From Fen-1273 sp963748405 (GTDB taxonomy: Bacteria > Bacteroidota > Ignavibacteria > UBA10030 > UBA6906): 64,000 nucleotides of DNA. This document shows, piece by piece, positions 1-8,681 of this stretch. The translations under genes were made by a program, and so were the position numbers. How positions within the stretch are numbered: the first letter of the stretch is position 1; the number at the start of each line of letters is the position of its first letter. The stretch covers positions 434,001 through 498,000 of the forward strand of contig CAVVIT010000011.1 of NCBI GenBank assembly GCA_963748405.1. Direction: 5' to 3'. The notes beneath the pieces are model-generated. The model worked only from the letters and a program-made list of their open reading frames with translations, did not search any database and was not told the origin of the DNA.

Positions 1-2
1 CT

Positions 3-71
3 TCGGAGATTGACGAGCTTCTTCACCGTGAGGCGGGGACGGGACCTTTTCCCGGGGCGTTTGCCCCTTAG
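3..71 (+). CDS. C-terminal tail of a gene entering from the left (unidentified)
   Basis: The window opens inside a possible reading frame that reads 22 codons (SEIDELLHREAG... ending GAFAP) and stops with TAG at 69-71. The acidic, helix-like start looks like a real protein tail, and it ends 27 bases before the xylanase start. With so few residues no family can be assigned. If real, it would be the upstream neighbour of the xylan block on the same strand. It could equally be a chance open frame. Confidence 0.35.
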   Translation, partial: SEIDELLHREAGTGPFPGAFAP

Positions 72-98
72 GTAACCGGGACAATGGAGGATCTGCCA

Positions 99-1712
99 AT
101 GCCGAGAGAATTGATGCACAGCCGAACGATACATGCGCGCGGGGGGGGCGACCTCTCCCGCTTCCGGATCCGGGTCCGGATGCCGGCGCTCTTCATCCTC
201 TTTCTCAGCCTCTCCCTGCCGTCTCTCTCCGTGTCGCAGCCCCTTGCGAAGGGGAAAAGCAAATTTCTCGGGAGCAGCATGTCCTCGGTACGGAGTGATT
301 TCGCGACGTACTGGAACCAGGTGACCCCCGAGAACGCCGGGAAATGGGGGAGCGTCGAAGGCTCACAGGGGAATTACGACTGGTCCGCCCTTGATATCGT
401 CTATAATTATGCCATAGGCGAATCTCTCCGCTACAAGCATCACAATCTCGTCTGGGGGTCGCAGCAGCCTTCGTGGATCACCTCGCTGGACTCCGCAGCT
501 CAGAGGGCGGCCGTGGATGACTGGATCAATCAGGTTGCGCAGCGGTACGGCTCTGCGTCGTTCGTCGACGTGGTGAACGAACCGTTTCACTCACCCCCGC
601 CGTACATGAACGCGCTGGGGGGGGCCGGGAAGACGGGGTGGGACTGGGTGATCACCGCATTCCAGATGGCGCGGAAGTACTTCTTTCCGGGAGTGAAGCT
701 CCTTGTCAACGATTACAACATACTCCAGGACAACGCCGTCACGACGAACTATATCGCGCTTATCGACACGCTCCTTGTCCGCGGGCTGATTGACGGCGTC
801 GGGATCCAGGGGCACTATTTTGAATTCAAGAGCGCCGCCGGCCTGACCCCCGTCTACTCCTACCCCGTGGGCACGCTCAAGGCCAATCTGGACAGGATCG
901 CGGCGACCGGCCTGCCGGTGTATATCTCGGAGTTCGACATCAACGAACCGGCGGACAGCACGCAGCTGCAGAACTACCAGACGTACTTCCCCCTGTTCTG
1001 GGAGGATCCGGGAGTCCGCGGGATCACGCTCTGGGGCTACGTTCAGGGGCTCACCTGGAAAACCAACGCGTATCTCGTCCGCACGGACGGCTCCGAGCGT
1101 CCCGCATTGCAGTGGCTCCGCAGGTACCTGGCGACCCCCCAGTCGCCTGTCCCCCTTTCGCCCGTCGGAACCTCCGGACTGCCGCGGAACCCCCGGGTGG
1201 TGTGGCACGCGTCGGCACTGGCGCTCTCGTACCATCTCCAGGTGTCGGCGAGCAGGACGTTCAGTCCGGCCGCGGTGGATACGTCGGTCTCCGATACGAC
1301 GCTCGTGCTCAACCCTCTTGCCGCCAACACGACATATTACTGGCAGGTCAGCGCCGTGAACGACAGCGGCGCAAGCGCGTACTCGGCGACGACAACGTTC
1401 ACAACGGCGGATTTCATCGCCTCGGTGCGCGACCCCGCCGGACTGCCGCAGGGGTTTTCATTGTCTCAGAATTATCCGAATCCGTTCAACCCTTCGACCG
1501 TCATTCACTTCCGGATAGCGGAAAGCGGTCCTGTCGGCCTGAAAGTCTACGACCTCCTCGGAAGAGAGATCGCCACGCTCGTGGATGAGAAGCGGAATGC
1601 CGGAACCTATGATGTGACGTTCAACGCCTCGTCGCTTCCGAGCGGGACGTATTTCTACCGGCTCCGCTCCGGCGGCAATCTCTCTGTCATGAAGATGCTG
1701 GTCATTAAGTAG
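99..1712 (+). CDS. Secreted endo-1,4-beta-xylanase, GH10, with T9SS sorting domain
   Basis: This enzyme cleaves internal beta-1,4 bonds of xylan outside the cell. The GH10 TIM barrel covers roughly residues 55-350. The acid/base is Glu161 in DVVNEP and the nucleophile is Glu278 in YISEFDIN; WGYVQGLTWK near the end of the barrel is also typical. A fibronectin-III-like domain follows (about 360-445). The last 80 residues form a type IX secretion sorting domain with NYPNPFNPST near residue 459, ending in a lysine-rich strand. I chose ATG 99 because GGAGG at 86-90 lies 8 nt upstream. ATG 84 lacks such a site, and ATG 180 would start directly at the hydrophobic signal peptide. The GH43 xylosidase follows, separated by a strong hairpin. 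A G8 tract at 617-624 lies inside the gene. Family assignment is secure; the exact start is less so. Confidence 0.93.
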   Translation: MPRELMHSRTIHARGGGDLSRFRIRVRMPALFILFLSLSLPSLSVSQPLAKGKSKFLGSSMSSVRSDFATYWNQVTPENAGKWGSVEGSQGNYDWSALDIVYNYAIGESLRYKHHNLVWGSQQPSWITSLDSAAQRAAVDDWINQVAQRYGSASFVDVVNEPFHSPPPYMNALGGAGKTGWDWVITAFQMARKYFFPGVKLLVNDYNILQDNAVTTNYIALIDTLLVRGLIDGVGIQGHYFEFKSAAGLTPVYSYPVGTLKANLDRIAATGLPVYISEFDINEPADSTQLQNYQTYFPLFWEDPGVRGITLWGYVQGLTWKTNAYLVRTDGSERPALQWLRRYLATPQSPVPLSPVGTSGLPRNPRVVWHASALALSYHLQVSASRTFSPAAVDTSVSDTTLVLNPLAANTTYYWQVSAVNDSGASAYSATTTFTTADFIASVRDPAGLPQGFSLSQNYPNPFNPSTVIHFRIAESGPVGLKVYDLLGREIATLVDEKRNAGTYDVTFNASSLPSGTYFYRLRSGGNLSVMKMLVIK

Positions 1713-1753
1713 TCATTGCGTGGTGGCGATGGAAGCGCCACCACGAAGCAACC
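1712..1753 (+). repeat. REP-like palindrome between xylanase and xylosidase genes
   Basis: The stretch begins GTCATTGCG and ends CGAAGCAACC. Inside is a perfect 10-bp inverted repeat (1719-1728 with 1736-1745, CGTGGTGGCG/CGCCACCACG) and a 7-nt loop. The flanks match the second copy at 51593-51614, so this looks like a dispersed REP-type element and not a simple terminator; no T run follows. In the mRNA the hairpin could protect the 3' end of the xylanase message or reduce read-through into the GH43 gene. Confidence 0.55.
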
Positions 1754-1768
1754 TGAACCAGGGAGATC

Positions 1769-3457
1769 ATGAACAAACCCCTCCTCATCATCCTCGGTGT
1801 ATTGTCGGTTGGAGCAATGTGTCTCGCCGGAGGGGATACGATCGTCAACCCCGTCCTTGCCGGGTTTTATCCCGATCCGAGCATATGCAGGGTCGGCGAC
1901 GACTATTACGTGGTCTGTTCGTCGTTTGCATACTATCCGGGAATTCCGGTCTTTCACAGCCGGGATCTCGCGCACTGGGATCTGATCGGACACGTGCTGG
2001 ACAGGCCTTCACAGCTCAATCTCGACAGCCTGGGGGTTTCGCGGGGGATATTCGCCCCCTCGATTCGGTTTCACGGCGGGACGTTCTACGTGACGTGCAC
2101 GCTCGTTGACAGGGGAGGCAACTTCGTCGTGACATCACAAACCCCGGGAGGGCCCTGGTCGGATCCTGTCTGGCTCCCCCCGGTGAACGGCATCGACCCG
2201 TCGCTCTTTTTCGACGGCGACAGTGGCTTCATTGTCTACAACAGCATCCCTCCCGAGGGCAGGCCGCTCTACGACGGGCACAGAACGATTCGGATGGCGC
2301 GTTTCGATCCCGACCGCATGCGCGTGACCGGTGCGGAACGCATACTCGTCAACGGCGGGACGGATATACGGAAAAAACCCGTCTGGATTGAGGCCCCCCA
2401 CATATTCCGGAAGTCCGGGTATTACTACCTTATCGCCGCGGAGGGAGGGACCGGGGAGTCGCATTCGGAGGTCGTCTTCAGGAGCGCGCGCGTATGGGGT
2501 CCGTATCTTGCCGGTGAACACAATCCCATACTCACGCAGAGAAATCTGGACCCCCGCAGAGCGCATCCGGTGACGTGCACGGGGCACGCGGATTTCGTCG
2601 AGACCCCGGCCGGCGATTGGTGGTCGGTGTTCCTGGGATGCCGGCCGTATCCCCCGGTGGAGAAGGGATTCTATAACACGGGGCGGGAGACATTTATGGC
2701 GCCTGTCCGCTGGGAAGGGGGCTGGCCCGTTGTCACTGCCGACCACGAGCTCGTGAAATATTCATATCCCGTTTCCGGAAGCCCGTCCGGTGCCGGAAGC
2801 GGCCGCGCGTACGGCGGCAACTTCACCTCCGGTGACGACTTCTCATCGTCAACACTCGGCGCCGACTGGGTCTTCCTGAGGACCCCGCGCGAAACGTGGT
2901 ACAGTCTCACCGACCGCCCCGGTTACCTGGCAATGAAAGTGCGGCCGGAAACCTGTTCCGGGGTGTGCAACCCGAGCTTCCTCGGGTGGCGTCAATCCCA
3001 CGCTTCGGGGGAGGTGAGCGTGTCGATGCAATTTGCACCGTCGTCGGAACGCGAGAAAGCGGGTATCCTGGTATTCCAGAACGAGCGCCACTACTATTTC
3101 CTGTGCAGGACGCTGCACGATGGTGTCCCGGCGGTGCAACTGTGCCGACCGGGGAGAGCGGGAGATGATCTGGAAACGGTGACATCCCTGCCGCTCGAGG
3201 GAGGGGATTCCCGCCTCACGGTGCTTCTGAAAGTGGAATCCCGGGGGGGCGAGTATGCATTCTTCTATGCACGCACGCCGGGCGAATGGCATCCGGTCGG
3301 CGCCGGCGTGAATGCGGAATTCCTCAGCACCAGAACGGCCGGCGGTTTTGTGGGGTGCCTGTATGCATTGTACGCGACATCCTCCGGTGCGCCGTGCGGC
3401 AGCACGGCGTACGTTGATTGGTTTCACTACAGGGGGGACGATGAAATCTACAGATAA
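1769..3457 (+). CDS. Secreted GH43 beta-xylosidase/arabinofuranosidase-type enzyme
   Basis: It is predicted to release xylose or arabinose from xylo-oligosaccharides. A signal peptide (residues 1 to about 21, ending CLAGG) precedes a five-bladed GH43 propeller. The expected acidic triad is visible: Asp36 in FYPDPSI, Asp143 in GIDPSLF and Glu208 in WIEAPHI. From about residue 345 there is a second beta-sandwich domain (DDFSSSTLGADW...), as in two-domain GH43 xylosidases. ATG 1769 follows a GGGAG site. The stop overlaps the transporter start by 17 nt, so the two are translationally linked. The neighbours (xylanase, hexuronate transporter, mannonate dehydratase) support a glucuronoxylan role. 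Xylosidase and arabinofuranosidase activities cannot be separated by eye. Confidence 0.9.
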   Translation: MNKPLLIILGVLSVGAMCLAGGDTIVNPVLAGFYPDPSICRVGDDYYVVCSSFAYYPGIPVFHSRDLAHWDLIGHVLDRPSQLNLDSLGVSRGIFAPSIRFHGGTFYVTCTLVDRGGNFVVTSQTPGGPWSDPVWLPPVNGIDPSLFFDGDSGFIVYNSIPPEGRPLYDGHRTIRMARFDPDRMRVTGAERILVNGGTDIRKKPVWIEAPHIFRKSGYYYLIAAEGGTGESHSEVVFRSARVWGPYLAGEHNPILTQRNLDPRRAHPVTCTGHADFVETPAGDWWSVFLGCRPYPPVEKGFYNTGRETFMAPVRWEGGWPVVTADHELVKYSYPVSGSPSGAGSGRAYGGNFTSGDDFSSSTLGADWVFLRTPRETWYSLTDRPGYLAMKVRPETCSGVCNPSFLGWRQSHASGEVSVSMQFAPSSEREKAGILVFQNERHYYFLCRTLHDGVPAVQLCRPGRAGDDLETVTSLPLEGGDSRLTVLLKVESRGGEYAFFYARTPGEWHPVGAGVNAEFLSTRTAGGFVGCLYALYATSSGAPCGSTAYVDWFHYRGDDEIYR

Positions 3458-4724
3458 CGTCAGCGCCGCACGGGCGGCGGGCACGACGGGCTCGTACCGC
3501 TGGTCTGTCTGCGCATTGCTCTTCTTTGCCACGACGATCAACTACATTGACCGCCAGGTGCTCGGCATACTTGCACCCGTTCTGCAGAATGAGATCGGCT
3601 GGACGGAGGCGGAATACGGGTACATCGTGGCGGCGTTCACGGGGGCGTATGCGATCGGGCTCCTCTTCGCCGGCAGGCTGATGGACTCCGTCGGGACGAG
3701 AATCGGATACGCCGCGTCCATGGTCCTCTGGAGCATCGCCGCGGCGGGACATGCGCTCGTCTCGACGGTGTTCGGATTCGGGCTTGCGAGGTTCTCCCTC
3801 GGCCTGGGAGAATCCGGCAACTTCCCCGCGGCGATCAAGGCGACGGCGGAATGGTTTCCGAAAAAGGAACGGGCCCTGGCGACCGGGATCTTCAATTCGG
3901 GCGCCAATGCCGGGGCAGTTGTCGCCCCGCTGGTCGTCCCCTGGATCACGCTGACATGGGGGTGGCGCGAGGCATTCATATTCACCGGGCTGATCGGCAT
4001 CGTCTGGCTGGCGTTCTGGCTCTGGCTGTACGAGGTCCCCGAGCGGCATCCCCGCGTGACACAGGCGGAAAAGGACTACATCCGGAGCGATCCGGAACAG
4101 GCGACGCCGGAGAATGTACCGTGGTTCGCCCTCTTGCGCCACAGGCAGGTCTGGGCGTTCATTGCGGCGAAATTCCTGACCGACCCCATCTGGTGGTTCT
4201 ACCTGTACTGGCTTCCGAAGTTCCTGAACGCGCGTTACGGCCTCGACCTGGCGCACCTCGGCCTTCCGCTCATCGTGATCTACACGATGACCAGCGTCGG
4301 GAGCATCGGGGGGGGGTGGCTCTCCGGTGCGCTGATACGCATGGGCTGGACCGCCGACAGGGCGAGAAAGACGGTGATGCTTGCGAGCGCGCTCCTCATC
4401 ATTCCCATCGTCGTGGCTTCCACGGTCCCCCAGTGGTGGGCCGTGGGACTGATCGGACTGGCGACCGCGGCGCATCAGGCCTGGTCGGCGAACCTCTTCA
4501 CGACGGTTTCGGATATGTTTCCACGGAAGGCGATCGGGTCCATTATCGGGCTGGGGGGGACGGCGGGGTCCGTCGGCGGCATGCTGATCGCCGCGGCGAT
4601 CGGGCTCATCCTGCAGCTGACGGGGAGCTACCTTATCGTCTTTGTTGCCGCCGGCTCGGCGTACGTGCTTGCCCTGGCGGTGTTCTCTCTTCTGGTCCCG
4701 CGGATCGAAACGGTGGCACTCTAG
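3441..4724 (+). CDS. exuT: MFS hexuronate-type transporter (ExuT/ACS family)
   Basis: A 427-residue protein of the major facilitator superfamily, anion:cation symporter branch, which imports hexuronates across the inner membrane. The first helix region reads FFATTINYIDRQVLG, the usual start of ExuT-like carriers, and about 12 hydrophobic helices follow. The helix 2-3 loop carries GRLMDSVGTRIGY (MFS signature). The frame is open from 3312, but ATG 3441 is preceded by AGGGGGG and overlaps the GH43 stop by 17 nt. Mannonate dehydratase lies 23 nt downstream, which fits glucuronate or galacturonate use. A G9 tract at 4308-4316 falls in the codons for GGGW. Related ACS carriers move other organic anions, so the substrate is inferred. 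Confidence 0.85.
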   Translation: MKSTDNVSAARAAGTTGSYRWSVCALLFFATTINYIDRQVLGILAPVLQNEIGWTEAEYGYIVAAFTGAYAIGLLFAGRLMDSVGTRIGYAASMVLWSIAAAGHALVSTVFGFGLARFSLGLGESGNFPAAIKATAEWFPKKERALATGIFNSGANAGAVVAPLVVPWITLTWGWREAFIFTGLIGIVWLAFWLWLYEVPERHPRVTQAEKDYIRSDPEQATPENVPWFALLRHRQVWAFIAAKFLTDPIWWFYLYWLPKFLNARYGLDLAHLGLPLIVIYTMTSVGSIGGGWLSGALIRMGWTADRARKTVMLASALLIIPIVVASTVPQWWAVGLIGLATAAHQAWSANLFTTVSDMFPRKAIGSIIGLGGTAGSVGGMLIAAAIGLILQLTGSYLIVFVAAGSAYVLALAVFSLLVPRIETVAL

Positions 4725-4747
4725 AACAGCAGTGAGGGGGAACGCGT

Positions 4748-5941
4748 ATGGCATTTGACCAGACATGGCGGTGGTTCGGCCCGGATGATCCGGTCGCGCT
4801 GGCGGAGATCCGCCAGGCCGGTGCCGAAGGGGTCGTCACGGCGCTTCACCACGTCCCGGCGGGACGTGTCTGGGAGGTGGAGGAGATCGAGAAACGAAAA
4901 TCGCTGATCGAGAAAGCCGGCCTGCGGTGGTCCGCGGCGGAGAGCATTCCCGTGCACGAGGACATCAAGAGACAGACCGGCCGGTACCGCGCGCTCATCG
5001 ACGACTACAAGCAGTCGATACGGAACCTCGGGAAATGCGGTATCCGCACGGTGTGCTACAATTTCATGCCGATTCTGGACTGGTCGCGGACGGATCTCCG
5101 TGTGACGTTCAGGGACGGGTCCGTGACCACCGCGTTCGCGTCCCGGGTATTCGCGGCGTTCGATCTGTTCATCCTCGCCCGGCCGGGCGCCGAAGCGGAC
5201 TACGATGAAGTGAAAATACGGGAAGCCAGGGCGTACGCGGACGGGCTCACCCCCTCGCAGCGTGAACAGCTTGTGCAGACCGTCCTTCTCGGGATGCCGG
5301 GCTCCCTGGAGGCGTACTCCCTGGAGGGACTCAGGACCGCGCTCAGGGACTACGAAGGGATCGGCACGGGCGAGCTCCGTGACCACCTGTCGGACTTCAT
5401 CAGGGAGATCATCCCGGCGGCGGAAGAAGCGGGTGTGCTGATGGGGATTCATCCCGATGATCCGCCCCGGTCTTTGCTCGGCCTCCCGCGCGTCGTCAGC
5501 GATGCGTCGGACCTGGCGAGGATCTGTGGTGCGGCGGACTCGGTGTCGAACGGTCTCACCTTCTGTACGGGATCACTCGGGGCGGGGACGCAGAACAACG
5601 TGGCGCAGATGGCCGGTCAGTTCGCCGGCAGGGTCAATTTCCTCCATCTCCGGAACGTTGCAGGAAACGCGCAGGGGGATTTCGTGGAAGAGAATCACCT
5701 CGAGGGGGACGTCGACATGTTCGCCGTCGTGCGGACGATGCTCCTGGAAGAAAAGCGGCGGAGCGACGAGGCGGGGCGCACGGTGCGGATCCCGATGAGG
5801 CCGGATCACGGCCACCTCATGACGCCCGATGAACACAGGAAGGGGATCTACCCCGGTTACTCGCTCTTCGGGAGAATGCGGGGACTGGCCGAGCTCAGAG
5901 GGCTGGAGCTCGGCATACGGATGTCGCTGAACCTGCGGTAA
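4748..5941 (+). CDS. uxuA: Mannonate dehydratase
   Basis: It dehydrates D-mannonate to 2-keto-3-deoxygluconate in the cytoplasm, the step after glucuronate isomerisation and fructuronate reduction. The 397 residues match UxuA in length and order: MAFDQTWRWFG at the start, LHHVPAGRVWEVEEI, the metal-binding region GIHPDDPPRSLLGLPR, FCTGSLGAG, then MRPDHGH near the C-terminus. GAGGGGG precedes ATG 4748. It is the last gene of the + strand xylan/uronate block; glucuronate isomerase and fructuronate reductase are not in the window. It ends against a convergent gene. Confidence 0.93.
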   Translation: MAFDQTWRWFGPDDPVALAEIRQAGAEGVVTALHHVPAGRVWEVEEIEKRKSLIEKAGLRWSAAESIPVHEDIKRQTGRYRALIDDYKQSIRNLGKCGIRTVCYNFMPILDWSRTDLRVTFRDGSVTTAFASRVFAAFDLFILARPGAEADYDEVKIREARAYADGLTPSQREQLVQTVLLGMPGSLEAYSLEGLRTALRDYEGIGTGELRDHLSDFIREIIPAAEEAGVLMGIHPDDPPRSLLGLPRVVSDASDLARICGAADSVSNGLTFCTGSLGAGTQNNVAQMAGQFAGRVNFLHLRNVAGNAQGDFVEENHLEGDVDMFAVVRTMLLEEKRRSDEAGRTVRIPMRPDHGHLMTPDEHRKGIYPGYSLFGRMRGLAELRGLELGIRMSLNLR

Positions 5942-5965
5942 CAGGCTCCGTCCCCCCTCCCCCTT

Positions 5966-5983
5966 CCGCGGCCTAGACCGCGG
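5966..5983. terminator. Hairpin between convergent uxuA and radical SAM genes
   Basis: CCGCGG occurs twice, separated by CCTAGA, which includes the stop codon of the leftward gene. The 6-bp GC stem lies between two convergent genes and could end transcription in either direction. No T run follows on either side, so an intrinsic terminator is only possible. Confidence 0.3.
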
Positions 5984-7553
5984 CCGCGTGGAGCGGCGCC
6001 AGCACGGTCCGCTCTTTCTGTTCCTTCTCCTGTTCGTCCTTCAGGTACGCATACGGGTCGTGCTCTGTCCCCCCTGCGGGGAGCCACTGCCACATGGAGC
6101 CGAGTTCCCGCTGAATTCTGTCGATGTAGAACCGGGGGACCACCGCCGTCCGCTGCTCGAAGAAATCCCTGAGCGGCATGTCCGTATCGAGCCTGGCGCG
6201 GAGCTGCTTGAAATAGTGTATCCGCCCGTAGCCCTCCGACGAGACCGCGCGGAGCGTGTTGAGCCACCGGGGGGTGAACCCGCGCGTCGCCGCGGCCCGC
6301 CGGCCGATGGCCCGCGGGGAGCACGTGTACTCCGTCAGGCTGATCACTTTGTCGTAGAACGCCGTCCACGAATAATTCTTCGGCTTCAGGTTCATCGCGG
6401 CGTTGTTGTTCAGGAAGTGAAACGGGAACGGTATCACCCGGCCTTCGCGCTGGTATTCGAGATTCAGGGGCGCCGCCTGTCCGAACGCCGTCAGGAGCGA
6501 ATACCCGGGAAACGCGCCGGGCGCCATATCGACAAACCGCTTTGTCAGCTCGAACGGCTCGTCCCCCTCGTCGGAGTCGAGGCCGAGAACGAAGTTCGTC
6601 TGCACGAGCGGCACATAGCGGAGGAGCGTGTTCACCTGCGCGGAGACCTCGCGGACCTTTTCCATCCCCGTGATCCGCATCGTCCGGGATTTCTCTCCCA
6701 GCGCAAACCAGGATTCGATGCCCGGCAGCAGCATCTTGAAGCTGTTCCGTTTGAGTCTGCGGAGGTGCGGTTCCGTGAGGAGCGACAGGCTGCTCTCGGC
6801 CACGAAGTCGACGCTCCCCGGGGGAACCGCCTCTTCGATCGCGTCCATCGTTTCGTGGAACTGTACGCCGAAATTCGGATCGTGCCAGCCCACGAGGGGC
6901 CTGCGGAACTTCCCGCGGAGAAACGTGAGATCGCTTTTCAGAAGGTCGAACGACAGCTGCTGGTACGGCACCGTCGAATCGATGCAGAACGAACAATGGT
7001 AGGGGCACCCGAGGCTTCCGATGACGGGAACGATCTTGATGATGGGAGCCTTGCGGAGGGTGTCGTCGATGAATTTCCACCGCTCCTGCACTCCCGGAAG
7101 GTTGGGCGGCTGCCCCGCCGCGGAGACCCGTATTCCGAGCGGACGGTGCTGCGCGCAGTCTTCCAGGACGCTGCTCACGGTATTGCGGTCGGTGAACCCG
7201 AATACGTAGTCGAAATACTTCTGGGCGTCCTGCGGGAAACAGCGGGCGTGAGGTCCCCCCAGCGCCGTGACGGCCCCCCGCGAGCGCAGGTACGCGCTGA
7301 GTGCATAGGCGAGGTGCGATGCTTCAGTGAATGCGCCGATGAACGCGAGGTCGATGTCGGCGGGGAGGCAGGTGGCGAGGTCTTCGGACCCGGTGTAGCA
7401 GACGTACGTGACGCTGTGTCCCTGTTCTTCGCACCAGACGGAGATCGCCTGGGGCATGACGCTGGCAAAGCTTGCATTCATCAGCCGTGACCACATCGAG
7501 CCCCCGGGACGGGGGGCAACGAGGTCGATGACGCCGATGCGGAGCCTCTTCAT
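5973..7553 (-). CDS. Radical SAM protein with N-terminal cobalamin-binding-type domain
   Basis: About 526 residues. The N-terminal 130 residues look like a B12-binding Rossmann domain (LRIGVIDLV..., DIDLAFIGAFTE, TALGGPHARCFP). The radical SAM core follows, with the iron-sulfur motif C183-x3-C187-x2-C190 (GCPYHCSFC). Later landmarks are VGWHDPNFGVQF, LPGIESWF and TNFVLGLDSDEG. The substrate is not recognisable. Class B radical SAM proteins often methylate or rearrange unactivated carbons, but cobalamin use here is inference. The frame is open to 7625; I chose ATG 7553, with a GAGG site upstream. It diverges from an acetyltransferase across a 159-nt AT-richer gap. Confidence 0.85.
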   Translation of the reverse strand: MKRLRIGVIDLVAPRPGGSMWSRLMNASFASVMPQAISVWCEEQGHSVTYVCYTGSEDLATCLPADIDLAFIGAFTEASHLAYALSAYLRSRGAVTALGGPHARCFPQDAQKYFDYVFGFTDRNTVSSVLEDCAQHRPLGIRVSAAGQPPNLPGVQERWKFIDDTLRKAPIIKIVPVIGSLGCPYHCSFCIDSTVPYQQLSFDLLKSDLTFLRGKFRRPLVGWHDPNFGVQFHETMDAIEEAVPPGSVDFVAESSLSLLTEPHLRRLKRNSFKMLLPGIESWFALGEKSRTMRITGMEKVREVSAQVNTLLRYVPLVQTNFVLGLDSDEGDEPFELTKRFVDMAPGAFPGYSLLTAFGQAAPLNLEYQREGRVIPFPFHFLNNNAAMNLKPKNYSWTAFYDKVISLTEYTCSPRAIGRRAAATRGFTPRWLNTLRAVSSEGYGRIHYFKQLRARLDTDMPLRDFFEQRTAVVPRFYIDRIQRELGSMWQWLPAGGTEHDPYAYLKDEQEKEQKERTVLAPLHAAAV

Positions 7554-7712
7554 GGTGAGGTACCTCAATGAATTACGCTTCGCACGGGTAGGCCGGAAAG
7601 AACAGTGCGCCGGAGGGCAAAGCACTCCCTGGCGACATCAAGCTAGCCTCTACTATATCGCGAATAAATCACTACCATACAACTGAATTCTCTACTAATT
7701 TTGAAGGAACCC
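7554..7712. promoter_or_regulatory. Divergent intergenic region, radical SAM / acetyltransferase
   Basis: A 159-nt gap between divergent starts, clearly more AT-rich than its surroundings from about 7640 to 7700 (TACTATATCGCGAATAAATC). It should hold both promoters. I see no convincing -35/-10 pair and no long inverted repeat. Confidence 0.4.
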
Positions 7713-8192
7713 ATGGCGGAAGAGAACCTCAGGAGGATGATCGCGCTGGCGGAGGAGTTCTTCGACATGAAAAACGATCCCGATCAGCTGACGGTGGACG
7801 AGGGAACGACGGCAAAGCTCCGGGAGATCCACCCGGCGACCATGTCTCAGGAAAGTGACAAAAACGGTCCGATCGCGTGGATGCTTCTGATCCCGACGAC
7901 TCAGGCCGTTATGGAAGAGTTCCTGCGGGGGGACATCAACGAGAAGGTCCTGTTGGAGAGGACCATTCCCGGCGGAACGTACGACGCCGTGTACCTCTGT
8001 TCGGCCCTCGTCCTTCCGGAACACAGGGGGAAGGGCCTTGCCGGCCGGCTTGCGTCCGGGGCCCTCGCTTCGATCCGGAAGGATCACCCCGTCCGGTCCC
8101 TCTTCTACTGGGGATTCAGCGGGGCGGGGGACGCCCTTGCCGCTTCAATCGCCCGGGAGTCGGGCCTCCCCCTGTTTGCGAGGAAGGCCTGA
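7713..8192 (+). CDS. GNAT-like acetyltransferase family protein
   Basis: A 159-residue cytoplasmic protein. The clearest landmark is VYLCSALVLPEHRGKGLAGRL, a beta-4 strand followed by the acetyl-CoA pyrophosphate-binding loop of the GNAT fold, though the N-terminal half is divergent. The frame is open from TTG 7701, but ATG 7713 has AAGGA at 7704-7708. Its 3' end overlaps the end of the convergent membrane protein gene by 48 nt. The acceptor substrate is unknown. It diverges from the radical SAM gene, so a shared regulatory region is possible. Confidence 0.7.
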   Translation: MAEENLRRMIALAEEFFDMKNDPDQLTVDEGTTAKLREIHPATMSQESDKNGPIAWMLLIPTTQAVMEEFLRGDINEKVLLERTIPGGTYDAVYLCSALVLPEHRGKGLAGRLASGALASIRKDHPVRSLFYWGFSGAGDALAASIARESGLPLFARKA

Positions 8193-8663
8193 GTCCACGG
8201 GCGACCTGCGGAAATAGGCGACCCACGCGGCCGTCGCTGCCAGGAACGCGAAGACCGCGACAATCCGCCAGAGATCCGCTATCCCCCGGGACAGGCGCCA
8301 CAGGAGAACGCTCAGCCCGAGGACCGAGAGCAGCAGAGAAAGTCCGAGGTGTGCATAGAGCGCGTAACGGCGGAAACGGAATCTCGTCAGGAGCAGTATC
8401 CCGCTCAGGACTCCCGTCGTGCATCCCAGGAAGGGGAGCACGTCGTACACGCGCACCATCTTGAGTCCCCCTCCGACGGCGTAGGCAAGTTCGTACCACG
8501 ACAATCCCGTCAGTCCCGCAAAGGCGCTGATCCCGAGCGAAGGAACGCCGATCGAACGGAGGGCGGCGTACACTGCACGGTGAAGTCCCGCAGCGGCGAG
8601 AACGGAGGATACGACGGCAATGCCGGAGTACAGGTACCGGCCGGCCGGAATTCTGGATTTCAC
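8145..8663 (-). CDS. Four-helix membrane protein of unknown function
   Basis: 172 residues with about four to five hydrophobic helices (YSGIAVVSSVLAAAGLH, LPFLGCTTGVLSGILLL, LSLLLSVLGLSVLLW, IVAVFAFLAATAAWVAYF) and a short charged C-terminal tail. The start is GTG 8663, supported by AGGAGA eight bases upstream. It lies 18 nt after the aldo/keto reductase on the same strand, so the two are probably co-transcribed. No family was recognised. The last 48 nt overlap the convergent acetyltransferase gene. Confidence 0.7.
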   Translation of the reverse strand: MKSRIPAGRYLYSGIAVVSSVLAAAGLHRAVYAALRSIGVPSLGISAFAGLTGLSWYELAYAVGGGLKMVRVYDVLPFLGCTTGVLSGILLLTRFRFRRYALYAHLGLSLLLSVLGLSVLLWRLSRGIADLWRIVAVFAFLAATAAWVAYFRRSPVDSGLPRKQGEARLPGD

Positions 8664-8681
8664 GTCAGGCGTCTCCTCGGA

